Position numbers and translations under genes: made by a program. A stretch of 64,000 nt of DNA from Clostridia bacterium (GTDB lineage Bacteria > Bacillota > Clostridia > Oscillospirales > UBA644). The DNA lies in assembly GCA_017621705.1 (NCBI GenBank), contig JAGASR010000037.1, forward strand, positions 19,195-83,194, written 5' to 3'. The notes beneath the pieces are model-generated. The model was given only the letters and a program-made list of their open reading frames with translations. It was not told the DNA's origin and searched no databases. This document shows positions 17,030 through 25,913 of this stretch, piece by piece; position 1 is the stretch's first letter, and every line of letters starts with the position of its first letter.

Positions 17030-19519
17030 TTAATAAGAGATACCGCTCTTAGTAGTAGCCCACTCAGCATCAGTGTAGTTGTAGGTGATGTATCTGAGTC
17101 CACCGTAAGCAACGAGCTGGAGGTAATCGGTGGTAGCGTATTCGAGCTTACGAGAAAGGAGAGAAGCACCGTTTCTATAGTACATAGGAGCGGTTACGAA
17201 GCTGTCGAGGTAAGTATATTCGAGAGCTGCGAATACTTCACATCTTTCGGGATAGGTGTAGTCTGCGAATTTACCGAGTTTGGAGTCGATAACTTCTACA
17301 GCGTCACCGTTACACCAGTGAGCCCAGTTCTGGAGAGAGGTTTCGAGAGTTGTACCCTTAACGGTGAGTTCAACCATAACTTTGTCGGTTTCATAACCGA
17401 GTTCCATCTGGTTACCGGAACCGTCAGCTGCGTCACAGTAGCACTGATAGAGCATGGTGAACGGAGACATAGCAGCGCCGCCCCAAGTGGTGAAGATGAT
17501 GGTAGCGTTACCGGAGTACATGGTTTCGTAGTAGTCGGGGTCTTCAGTCATCTGGAGACGGATCTTACCTTCAAAGGGAGTGCCTACGCAAACTGCTTTA
17601 AGGGACTCATCAAAGAAGGTGAACATCTGAACGTAGATTTCGTCAGAAGAGTATACACGGAAGTCGAGGATGATTTCGGAAGCGCCGTCCCAGAGACCTT
17701 CGGTAACTGCTTTATCAGCAGCGGTCTTCATGAGTTCGGTAGCTTTTGCGGGATCGTAACCAGTGATAGCATCATAAGCTTCTTCGAGGTCGCCGTATGC
17801 TTTGCCTTCGCCGTATTCGATTTCGTAAAGATCAACAATAGCCTTCATAGCGTATTCGCTGTCACGGTAAAGTTCACCGGTGAAGGGATTGTAGCAGTAC
17901 ATGTAGTTGAGGAGGCCGTAGCCGGGTTCGTGAGCTGCGGTGTATTCAGCGCAGAAGGTTTCACGGTCCATAGCGAGAGAGAATGCTTCTCTGAATTCGG
18001 GGATGGTGAGGATAACTGCGTTGTTGCCGATAGCTTCGAGTTTTTCTTTATTGGTGTTGAAAGAGATCTTAGTGGTGTAAGATTCGGGAGTGTAGAGGAG
18101 TCTGTCGCTGGAAGCGTAAGTTTCGAGGTCGGTAGAGTCAAGACTGATGCTGTCGATTTCGCCGTTAAGGAAGGACTGGAGAGCAGTCTTATGTTCGGAG
18201 ATAACCTGGCAGGAGATCTTGTCGGTCTGGTACTGACCAACGTGTTTACCGTCGGAGTAACCGTACCAAGAATCGTTTCTGGTGAAAGTGAGCTGTTTGT
18301 CGAGCTCATAGAAAGTGAGGTCGTAAGGACCGTAAGAAGTGGATTTATCAACGGTGGTGCAGTAGGTGTTGGTGATGGAGAATGCATCAGCAGAACCTGC
18401 TTCAACAACGTTACCGTCAACGTCATACCAGGTCTGGCATGCTTCGTAGAGGTCTTTCTTTACAAGCCATGTAGAAGAAAGGTTGTAGGGCATGTAGAAT
18501 TCGGGTTCAGCAACGGGAGAAGCGGTTACGAGAAGGATGGTGTATTCGTCAAGAGCCTTGATACCAACTTCTTCAAAGGTAACCTTGGGAAGAGACTGAG
18601 ATACGTAGAGGTAATCTGCAGCATATGCTTCGTAAGGCATACCGGAAGCGAGGTAGGTTTCGTAAAGGTATTTAGCGGAGATCCAGTCTTCGGGCTGACC
18701 TTCTTCAACAGCAGTATCACGGTAGAGAGTTTCGTCGGTGATATTGATGTACTGAGGAGCAGCGTTGCCTTCAGCGTCGAGAGCGCCTACGCAACCCCAG
18801 AAGCCCATATCGATGTAGCAGTTGCCGTTAGCAATTGCATCAGCGAGAGCGGAGCCTGCGAGAGCGTAAGAAGTCTTACCGTTATAGAAGTAAGCTTTAG
18901 CGTTAACGATTTCGAAATCGCCGGAGTAGAAGGAGTCTGCACGTCTGTTAAGAGCGAGGGGGTTGAGGAGCTGTTCCATAGAGTAAACGTATGTTTCAGC
19001 GTTGATGGGAGTACCGTCAGCCCACTTAACATCGGGGTTAAGAGCGATCTTCCAAGCTTTTGCGGTTTCGCCTTCAACGATGCCGTACTGACCAACATAG
19101 TCAGCGGTTACGTCTACAGGGAGTTCTGCAGCAGCTTCGGGAATGATGGTGTAACCGGAGAGGTCGCCATTAATAACGAAGTCATAGAGGGGAGTGGTGA
19201 TGTAACCAAGAACGTAAGAGTCGTCATTGGTTTCCCAAGCATGGGGGTTCCAGTTAAGACCGGTGGTACCGCCGATATATTCGAGAAGAGTATATTCAGC
19301 TTCGTCACTGTAGTCTTTACCTGCGACACCTGCATAGATGTCATAATCATAATCAACGGTTTCGTCGCCGTCGGAAGGTGTGTTAGCGTCGTCGCCGCCT
19401 TCAACAACATTGTTGTCGTCACCTTCATTGTTGTCTTCATTGCCGTTATCGCATGCTACGAGAGCAAACATGGAAAAACCCATAACGATAGCAAGAAGAA
19501 GAGCAATCAGTCTTTTCAT
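17030..19519 (-). CDS. oppA: Oligopeptide-binding lipoprotein, OppA type
   Basis: An 829-residue substrate-binding protein. The N-terminus is a lipoprotein signal (MKRLIALLLAIVMGFSMF with lipobox ALVAC, Cys23), followed by an acidic Asn/Asp/Glu-rich linker. The body matches the SBP_bac_5 family that binds oligopeptides. It is longer than usual (500-600), in line with the enlarged OppC loop. First gene of the operon, with its own strong promoter, GGAGG site and 3' stem-loops, so it should be the most abundant product. A long open frame on the opposite strand is a codon-bias shadow. Confidence 0.88.
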   Translation of the reverse strand: MKRLIALLLAIVMGFSMFALVACDNGNEDNNEGDDNNVVEGGDDANTPSDGDETVDYDYDIYAGVAGKDYSDEAEYTLLEYIGGTTGLNWNPHAWETNDDSYVLGYITTPLYDFVINGDLSGYTIIPEAAAELPVDVTADYVGQYGIVEGETAKAWKIALNPDVKWADGTPINAETYVYSMEQLLNPLALNRRADSFYSGDFEIVNAKAYFYNGKTSYALAGSALADAIANGNCYIDMGFWGCVGALDAEGNAAPQYINITDETLYRDTAVEEGQPEDWISAKYLYETYLASGMPYEAYAADYLYVSQSLPKVTFEEVGIKALDEYTILLVTASPVAEPEFYMPYNLSSTWLVKKDLYEACQTWYDVDGNVVEAGSADAFSITNTYCTTVDKSTSYGPYDLTFYELDKQLTFTRNDSWYGYSDGKHVGQYQTDKISCQVISEHKTALQSFLNGEIDSISLDSTDLETYASSDRLLYTPESYTTKISFNTNKEKLEAIGNNAVILTIPEFREAFSLAMDRETFCAEYTAAHEPGYGLLNYMYCYNPFTGELYRDSEYAMKAIVDLYEIEYGEGKAYGDLEEAYDAITGYDPAKATELMKTAADKAVTEGLWDGASEIILDFRVYSSDEIYVQMFTFFDESLKAVCVGTPFEGKIRLQMTEDPDYYETMYSGNATIIFTTWGGAAMSPFTMLYQCYCDAADGSGNQMELGYETDKVMVELTVKGTTLETSLQNWAHWCNGDAVEVIDSKLGKFADYTYPERCEVFAALEYTYLDSFVTAPMYYRNGASLLSRKLEYATTDYLQLVAYGGLRYITYNYTDAEWATTKSGISY

Positions 19520-19586
19520 GGTGAAAATCCTCCAAATAAATTTTTAACACAATGCGCGATCGTGTCCGCATTCAGTTATACACTAT

Positions 19587-19615
19587 ATTATACATAAAAC
19601 GCCGTTGCTTGTCAA
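19587..19615 (-). promoter_or_regulatory. Promoter of the opp operon
   Basis: Perfect TTGACA (19610-19615), 17 bases and TATAAT (19587-19592) on the minus strand. The rest of the 19520-19935 gap is AT-rich and, apart from the next terminator, shows nothing. Confidence 0.88.
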
Positions 19616-19875
19616 GCCTATACCTAAAAAAGTTCAATTTCATTTTTGCAAAAAACATCAAAAATTACATATTATAATTAAATTTTAAGCCTATTTTAGT
19701 TTAATTCAACAATTAATTTATTACTTTATTTTGATAATTCGAGTCTACTCAACTTCTTTTGTCGAATTATTTTAACAACAAGGAAACTTGTATGTTAAAT
19801 TCCGACGATGTCACAGATCGGATCTGCTTCATACAGACAAAAAAGGAAAAATCATACTTCAATTTAACAGCAAAA

Positions 19876-19907
19876 ACACACCGCAGACGGCAATATCTGC
19901 GGTGTGT
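19876..19907 (-). terminator. Terminator of the glycyl-radical/ade operon
   Basis: A 12-bp perfect stem (19876-19887 with 19896-19907), followed on the minus strand by five T. Confidence 0.88.
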
Positions 19908-19935
19908 GATATATAAATATGTAGAGATCGATAAA

Positions 19936-21630
19936 CTATTCAGCAAAGAGAGAGATGAGAGAAAAACTGTCAACATCGAAAAGGCCGAAAGTTGTAAGTT
20001 TGATATGAGGGATAACGGGAAGGCTTACAAACGACATATTCATAAACGGCTCAACATCTTCGGGACAACCGAGACTGTGAGCGGCTTTGCGGATATCCTC
20101 ATTTTGCTTTGCGCAAACAAAAGCAGTTTCGTCGCTCATAAGACCCGCGATCGGCAACGGCATTTCGCAAAGCACTTTACCGTTATCGACTGCGACAAGT
20201 CCGCCCCCTATTTCTTTTATACGTTCGGAGGCAACGAGCATATCGTGTTCGTTCGTTCCGATAACGATAAGATTATGAGAGTCGTGAGAAACAGATGAAG
20301 CGATCGAACCCGATCTGAGGCCTGCACCGTTGATAAAGCCGAGACCGATATGACCCGTATTTTTATGACGTTCAATTACGGCGATCTTGAGAATATCTTT
20401 CGAAATATCAATACCGTTATTTACTGAAAAATCTATATCGCAGATGAGTTTTTCGGTAAGTATCTGTCCTTTGAGGATCCTGATAACATTGCACTTTTTC
20501 TTTTGACTGCAATCAATAAGAAAATCTTTTTCGGTAAGAGTTCTGAAATTGAACGAACCGCGGACTTTCATTTCGAGTTCGGGATCAACAGTCGGAGCAG
20601 TAATTTTGCAAGCGGAACCGTTTTCGACAACACGCTTTCCGTTTTTATAGACATCCGATATCTTCATACTGCAAAGATCGTCAAGGATCAAAATATCTGC
20701 CGTATAACCCGGAGCAACAGCACCGAGATCGTCAAGTTTAAAATGCTGAGCGGCATTGATCGTTGCCATTTTAATTGCGGAAACAACGGATTTACCCTCA
20801 GAGACTGCGATACGTATCGCATCGTCGATATGACCTTTTGAAAGAAGATCGGCAGGATGCTTATCGTCGGAAACCAAAAGACAGCGATCAGCCCACGGTT
20901 TTTCGAAAAGCGGAAGAAGATCACGAAGATTTTTTGCCGCCGTCCCCTGACGAATCATTACTTTCTGACCTTTGCGAATACGTTCTTTTGCTTCTTCGGT
21001 AGATGAACATTCATGATCGTCACGAATTGAGGCGGAAACGTATTTATCGAGATCTTTACCCGAAAGAAGAGGCGCATGACCGTTTATTACGGCACCGTGC
21101 TTCTTTGCGGACTCGATCTTTTTAAGCATAGCGTCATTTCCGAAAAGGACTGCCGGGTAGTCCATAACTTCTCCGAGCCCCACTACCCTTTTATCCGAAT
21201 AGAACGGTTCGAGATCTTCAGCCGCAAGGATCGCACCCGATTCATCAAAAGAAGTGGACGGAACGCATGACGGCAAAACGATATAAACCGTAAGAGGAAG
21301 ATCTCGGCTTGATTGGAGCATATAACGAAGACCGTCAGTTCCGCAGACATTTGCGATTTCATGCGGATCGGCAATTACGGCAGTTGTACCGTGAGGCACT
21401 GCGACACGTGCAAACTCAACGGGCGAAAGCATCGTGCTTTCGATATGGATATGGCTGTCGATAAAACCGGGACAGACATATTTACCTGATATATCAACGG
21501 TTTCGTCTGCAATTTCATCGGAATAGTCCCCTACCCCGATTATTTTACCGTCTTCGATAAGAACATCGCAACGTTCTATCTCTTCGGAAAAGACATTGAC
21601 GACCGAACCGTTTTTAAGCAATATTTTCAT
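19936..21630 (-). CDS. ade: Adenine deaminase
   Basis: A 564-residue amidohydrolase matching bacterial adenine deaminase over its whole length: PGFIDSHIHIESTM (metal site and the family's HIHIEST motif), ADPHEIANVCG, SDDKHPADL and the C-terminal domain with SVSHDSHNLIVIG and GGG(L)VAV. It converts adenine to hypoxanthine and ammonia. It is the last gene of the operon, 23 bases after the glycyl radical enzyme. The ribosome binding site (AGGTAG) is weak. Its presence beside deoC fits deoxyadenosine salvage, but no nucleoside phosphorylase or phosphopentomutase is in the operon. Confidence 0.93.
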   Translation of the reverse strand: MKILLKNGSVVNVFSEEIERCDVLIEDGKIIGVGDYSDEIADETVDISGKYVCPGFIDSHIHIESTMLSPVEFARVAVPHGTTAVIADPHEIANVCGTDGLRYMLQSSRDLPLTVYIVLPSCVPSTSFDESGAILAAEDLEPFYSDKRVVGLGEVMDYPAVLFGNDAMLKKIESAKKHGAVINGHAPLLSGKDLDKYVSASIRDDHECSSTEEAKERIRKGQKVMIRQGTAAKNLRDLLPLFEKPWADRCLLVSDDKHPADLLSKGHIDDAIRIAVSEGKSVVSAIKMATINAAQHFKLDDLGAVAPGYTADILILDDLCSMKISDVYKNGKRVVENGSACKITAPTVDPELEMKVRGSFNFRTLTEKDFLIDCSQKKKCNVIRILKGQILTEKLICDIDFSVNNGIDISKDILKIAVIERHKNTGHIGLGFINGAGLRSGSIASSVSHDSHNLIVIGTNEHDMLVASERIKEIGGGLVAVDNGKVLCEMPLPIAGLMSDETAFVCAKQNEDIRKAAHSLGCPEDVEPFMNMSFVSLPVIPHIKLTTFGLFDVDSFSLISLFAE

Positions 21631-21653
21631 AGATAGCTACCTATTATAATGTG

Positions 21654-23846
21654 TTATTCAAATCTTGAGATCATTTCATCCTGAAGTTCTTTCGGAAGAT
21701 CAACGAAATGAGCAGATACGCCCCAAAGACGTACTATAAGATCTTTATATTTTTCGGGATGGAGCTGTGCCTGTTTGAGTTCTTCAACATCCAGGACATT
21801 CGGCTGATGTTGCATACCGCCCCGGCTGAAATAACCGTTAAGAAGAGTTTTGAAAGTTTCCTTTCCGTTATTGCCTTTGAAGACCGAAGCAAAATAATTT
21901 ATCATGACACAATAATTCCACTGAATAAGCATGGAGTCGATCTTAGAGGCAGAGGAAAGGGCGGCAGTCGGGCCGTTTTTCATTGTACCGCTTGCAGGAG
22001 TTAAAGTTACTGCAACGGCTTCACCTTTTGATCTTCCGTCGGGAGTTGCCATAAGACCGCCGCCTGTCGGAACGGGATGGGGCTGATGGATACCGCCGAG
22101 AACCTGACCTCCGGCATAAGTTTTATATTTACGACATTCTTTAAGACAAAATTCAAGAATATCTTTTGCTATATCATCAACATAGCTGTCATCATTACCC
22201 CATTTCGGGCAATTAAAGAGGACGTTCTTGATGATCTTTCCGTTTTCGCCCTCGAAGTTTGATTCGCAAGCAGCAAAGACTTCATCAAGAGTATAACGCT
22301 TATCTTCAAAAACAGTTTTCTTAATTGCGGCAAGAGAGTTTATAGTTTCGGTAGCGGTACCGAATAACATACCTTTTTCTTTTATGGGATACGGTTCGAG
22401 CGTAACATCAAGAGCATTTTCAATACAACCGTGATACAGACCGCTCAGATACGGAAGCGGAGCCATGGGGCTGTTACCGCCGCGGTTAACGGGCTTGTTA
22501 TGATTTTTTACACCGTCAAAATATTCATCAAGTTTACCCGATGCATAAAGTAAGATCTGTTCCTGCGCATTGTTAAAATTGTCAACATCCCTTTTGATTT
22601 GTTCTGAGATCCTTACTTTCAATTCGGCGATAAGCTCGTCAAAGGTTTTAAAGGAACGATCGTTTTTCAGTATATTAAGCAACATCCCAATTAAGCCAGG
22701 ACCGCCTACGATCCAAAAATCGCCGTAACCCGGGATATTTATATCCTGGCAAAGATCGAATCCGTAGCAACGGGCATATTCAAGAGGAACACCTGCTCTA
22801 TGAAGGCTTTCGACGAAAAGATCGTCATTATAATAAGAAACGAAGTTGCAGCCGGAGATAGTAAGTTCTGCGGCTTTGTCAATAAATTCGGGAGGATTTT
22901 TACTGTTAACACGCAGATTAAATTCAGGTTCGGGAAGACGTACTTTATCAATAGCCTCAAGGAACATCATTGTGACATCGTTAACAGCATTTTCGCCGTT
23001 TGAAAGAACACCGCCGAGAGTTACAACGAGCTGCGCGGCATATTTTCCGAGATATGAATTATTTATGTCTACCTGATCGTACATTTTTAGAAGCAAGCAT
23101 TCGATAAGCTGTTGCGCTTCGTTTTTCGGAGTATTACCGAGGAATTCACCGAGGATAACGTCAAGTCTGCCGTAGTTTACAAACTCAAAGCTTTCGATAA
23201 TAGTACCGAGATGTGCAAACCAAAGGAGCTGAACGGCTTCATGGAAAGTTTCTGCAGGTTCGCCGCTTATTTTTTTGCAAATACGAGCGATCTCCAAAAG
23301 CTCTGTTTTATCTGTTCCTTCTGCTGTCTCAGAAAGAAGAAGAGCTTCATCAGCATAACGGAGAATGAGATTTTTAAGACCGCTGTAAGCAATAATAACG
23401 CTTGACAGAAAATCAAGATTTACTGAATGAAGAGACGGATCTTTTTTCTTTTCTTCGGCGCTGTTGATTATTCCGTCAATACCTTTTTTGAGAATAATAC
23501 CGAGATCGGGGGTTATATGGGTCTTATTTGTAAACTGTTGGTTGCAACCGAAAAGCTCGATATCTTTTTCGTTTATGTATTCATAACCGCCCCAAAGACC
23601 GTAATCAAAGATATCGTGACCATCTTCGTTACCTTTGTTCGGATTAAAGAACGTTCTCGTACCGACGATGAGTTCTTTCGGTCCGATATAAACGGGCATG
23701 GTATCGAATATTTTCTTTAAACCAAGAGCTTTTCTTTCAGCAATACTCGGAGCATCGTTCGCAACCGATATTTTGGGTATAGGTGTACGTCGGCACTTGT
23801 TAGCGCCGGAAAGAGTCTGTTCTTTTAAAAATTCCGTTCTTGTCAT
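21654..23846 (-). CDS. Glycyl radical enzyme (PFL/dehydratase superfamily), unknown substrate
   Basis: A 730-residue glycyl radical enzyme. The glycine loop near the C-terminus, VRLWGVSAHF, places the radical on Gly709 (usual motif RVxGY; here Tyr is Val). The active-site Cys is most likely Cys366 in GFDLCQDIN, corresponding to GCVEP in diol dehydratases and related lyases; the general acid/base Glu of the C-x-E motif would then be Asp368. It is somewhat shorter than choline lyase or glycerol dehydratase (about 790-850). The matching activase is directly upstream. The neighbours (aldolase, kinase, alcohol dehydrogenase) suggest it dehydrates or opens a polyol or anhydrosugar. No microcompartment shell genes are present. 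Confidence 0.85.
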   Translation of the reverse strand: MTRTEFLKEQTLSGANKCRRTPIPKISVANDAPSIAERKALGLKKIFDTMPVYIGPKELIVGTRTFFNPNKGNEDGHDIFDYGLWGGYEYINEKDIELFGCNQQFTNKTHITPDLGIILKKGIDGIINSAEEKKKDPSLHSVNLDFLSSVIIAYSGLKNLILRYADEALLLSETAEGTDKTELLEIARICKKISGEPAETFHEAVQLLWFAHLGTIIESFEFVNYGRLDVILGEFLGNTPKNEAQQLIECLLLKMYDQVDINNSYLGKYAAQLVVTLGGVLSNGENAVNDVTMMFLEAIDKVRLPEPEFNLRVNSKNPPEFIDKAAELTISGCNFVSYYNDDLFVESLHRAGVPLEYARCYGFDLCQDINIPGYGDFWIVGGPGLIGMLLNILKNDRSFKTFDELIAELKVRISEQIKRDVDNFNNAQEQILLYASGKLDEYFDGVKNHNKPVNRGGNSPMAPLPYLSGLYHGCIENALDVTLEPYPIKEKGMLFGTATETINSLAAIKKTVFEDKRYTLDEVFAACESNFEGENGKIIKNVLFNCPKWGNDDSYVDDIAKDILEFCLKECRKYKTYAGGQVLGGIHQPHPVPTGGGLMATPDGRSKGEAVAVTLTPASGTMKNGPTAALSSASKIDSMLIQWNYCVMINYFASVFKGNNGKETFKTLLNGYFSRGGMQHQPNVLDVEELKQAQLHPEKYKDLIVRLWGVSAHFVDLPKELQDEMISRFE

Positions 23847-23870
23847 AGCTTTTGATCCCTTTCAAATAGA

Positions 23871-24698
23871 TTAAGCCAATGTAATATTTCTTTTTATAAA
23901 TATTTTACGGAAAGAATCCATTTCTTCTTCCGTTATTTTTTTATTAGTATCGTACGGATATTCCAATCCGAGAGTTTTATACTTACTTGCGCCGAGTGTG
24001 TGATACGGCATCAATGTGACTTGCTCAACAGTCTTTAGCGATGCAGCAAGTTCAGCTATCGCCGTCATTTCATCTTCGTTATTGTTGAAGTCCGGAATAA
24101 CGGGAACACGAATCCAAATAGATTTACCTGCTTCGGAAAGACGTTTGATATTATCTATTATTAACATATTATCCACGCCTGTATATTCTTTATGAACAGA
24201 CGGAGTAAAACATTTAATATCATAAAGATAAAGCTCACAGCAATCAAGAGTTTTTTCAAATGATGCCCAAGGAACATAACCGGAAGTGTCGATTGCGGTA
24301 TGAAGCCCCATTGCTTTGGCTCTTGTTAAAACAGAAGCCACAAAATCAGCCTGAAGCATACACTCCCCACCCGAAAAAGTAACACCGCCGTTGTTTCCGT
24401 AGAAATCACGGTCTTTTAAGAGCTCACGGATAAGCTCATCTTCGTCAATCTCGCGACCGCACTTTACAAGAGCCTCTGCAGGACATTTTTCAGCATCGGA
24501 AATATTAGCTCTATTTCCGCATGAGCCGCAACCAATACACTTTTCATCAAAAAACTGCAGTTGAATACCTGCATTCAGTCCCTCGGGGTTATGGCACCAT
24601 TTACAGCGGAGCGGACAACCTTTCATAAAAACGGTCGTTCTGATCCCGGGACCGTCATGCACGGAAAAACGCTGAATATCAAAAATCAAGCCGTTCAA
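23871..24698 (-). CDS. Glycyl radical enzyme activating enzyme (radical SAM)
   Basis: A 275-residue radical-SAM protein. CPLRCKWC at residues 28-35 is the CxxxCxxC motif for the SAM-binding [4Fe-4S] cluster; an inserted ferredoxin-like site (Cys54, Cys57, Cys60, Cys72) should hold one extra cluster. GGVTFSGGE is the SAM-binding GGE motif. It would abstract hydrogen from Gly709 of the adjacent enzyme using the deoxyadenosyl radical. Only 24 bases separate it from its partner gene. Confidence 0.9.
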   Translation of the reverse strand: MNGLIFDIQRFSVHDGPGIRTTVFMKGCPLRCKWCHNPEGLNAGIQLQFFDEKCIGCGSCGNRANISDAEKCPAEALVKCGREIDEDELIRELLKDRDFYGNNGGVTFSGGECMLQADFVASVLTRAKAMGLHTAIDTSGYVPWASFEKTLDCCELYLYDIKCFTPSVHKEYTGVDNMLIIDNIKRLSEAGKSIWIRVPVIPDFNNNEDEMTAIAELAASLKTVEQVTLMPYHTLGASKYKTLGLEYPYDTNKKITEEEMDSFRKIFIKRNITLA

Positions 24699-24709
24699 AA
24701 AATCATCTC

Positions 24710-25900
24710 CTAAAGAGCAAGCTTATAGATAGCGTAAGCCTCATCACGAATAATGGGAGGAATGCTTGCGAGAGTTCCGTCAGAGGAGAACGATACCTCG
24801 ACAACGCCATTCGTAAGTTCTTCGAGGCTTGCTTCGGTGCAACCAAACTGAGAAATTCTTGTTTCGACACCTGCAGCTTTGATATATTCCTCAAAAATAT
24901 CTGCGGCTTTTAGAAGATCGTCCGTACCCCACATAGCCTTTGCAAATGCAACGAAACGCTCGTTCTGTTTACGGGTCGCAAAATATCTCATCCATGCAAG
25001 CATCATAGTCGCAAGAGTTGCACCGTGAGTAGCTTTATAATGAGAAGAAAGGACGTGACCCATCTGATGCATGGGAGTCCAACCCTGAACACCGCAAGTG
25101 AGCCAACCGTTAAGCGCAACAGTCGCAGAGAACTGCATTACGGAGCGAAGCTCGATATTGTTGGGATCGGCGAGAACTTTGGGAAGATTATCGTATATCG
25201 TTTTGACAACGCCAAGCTGCATATTGGATTGAAGATCAATGTTACCGTAAGTCGCTTCATCGCTGAAAAAAAACGGTTCAACAGCGTGGCTGATAGAGTC
25301 GATAGCACCCGAAGCCGTCTGATAAGCAGGAAGAGTAAGGGTAAGGGACGGGTCAAGGATAGAAACCTTAGGATAAAGGCACGCCGGTTCCCATACGTAG
25401 CTCTTGCGAAGCGTTTCATCGTCAGTAATAACAGCTGTGGGATTCATTTCGCTCGCAGTAGCAGGAAGGGTCGGAATCATTATCATGGGAAGAGCTTCCG
25501 TGGGAGCGATCTGTACATCGGAAGAATGGCTGAACTTGATCATTTTTCTTATATCATGAGGGTACTTGACGCCTGCAGCGATTATCTTTGTAAGGTCCAT
25601 AACACTGCCGCCGCCTACGCCGATAAGCATATCCGCGCCAACAGCTTTTGCCTTTTCAACGCCGGCTATAGCTTCGGTTATTTTTGGGTTTGCGGTCGCA
25701 CCGAAGAATGTATGACTTTCGATACCCTCAGCGGAAAGGAATCCTGCTATTTTTTCAAAGAGATCTCCGTAGAAATCAACATTTGAATACGACACAATAA
25801 GCGCGCATGTTCCGATACCTTTGGCGTAAACACCTATTTTTTCGGATTCACCGTTACCGAAAACCAGTTTAACGGGATTATAAAACTCAAAATTATTCAT
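24710..25900 (-). CDS. Iron-containing alcohol dehydrogenase (BdhA/YqhD-like)
   Basis: A 396-residue group III dehydrogenase. The start at 25900 follows GAGGAG; an upstream in-frame start would overlap the kinase gene. GGGSVMDLTK is the nucleotide-binding loop, and the metal ligands lie in GAIDSISHAVEP and in MHQMGHVLSSHYKATHG. The closest type by eye is the NAD(P)H-dependent aldehyde reductase group (YqhD, butanol dehydrogenases). In this operon it could reduce the aldehyde released by the DeoC-type aldolase (acetaldehyde to ethanol), disposing of reducing power; oxidation of a polyol is the alternative. Confidence 0.88.
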   Translation of the reverse strand: MNNFEFYNPVKLVFGNGESEKIGVYAKGIGTCALIVSYSNVDFYGDLFEKIAGFLSAEGIESHTFFGATANPKITEAIAGVEKAKAVGADMLIGVGGGSVMDLTKIIAAGVKYPHDIRKMIKFSHSSDVQIAPTEALPMIMIPTLPATASEMNPTAVITDDETLRKSYVWEPACLYPKVSILDPSLTLTLPAYQTASGAIDSISHAVEPFFFSDEATYGNIDLQSNMQLGVVKTIYDNLPKVLADPNNIELRSVMQFSATVALNGWLTCGVQGWTPMHQMGHVLSSHYKATHGATLATMMLAWMRYFATRKQNERFVAFAKAMWGTDDLLKAADIFEEYIKAAGVETRISQFGCTEASLEELTNGVVEVSFSSDGTLASIPPIIRDEAYAIYKLAL

Positions 25901-25913
25901 AATAAGCATCTCC

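Noticed and set aside
17318..19597. A 759-codon open frame antisense to oppA
   Set aside because: It exactly shadows oppA, has no ribosome binding site, shows no recognisable domain and arises from the codon bias of the opposite strand. The same holds for long antisense frames over oppD (13309-14295), pnp (53528-54838) and trpE (57066-57947).
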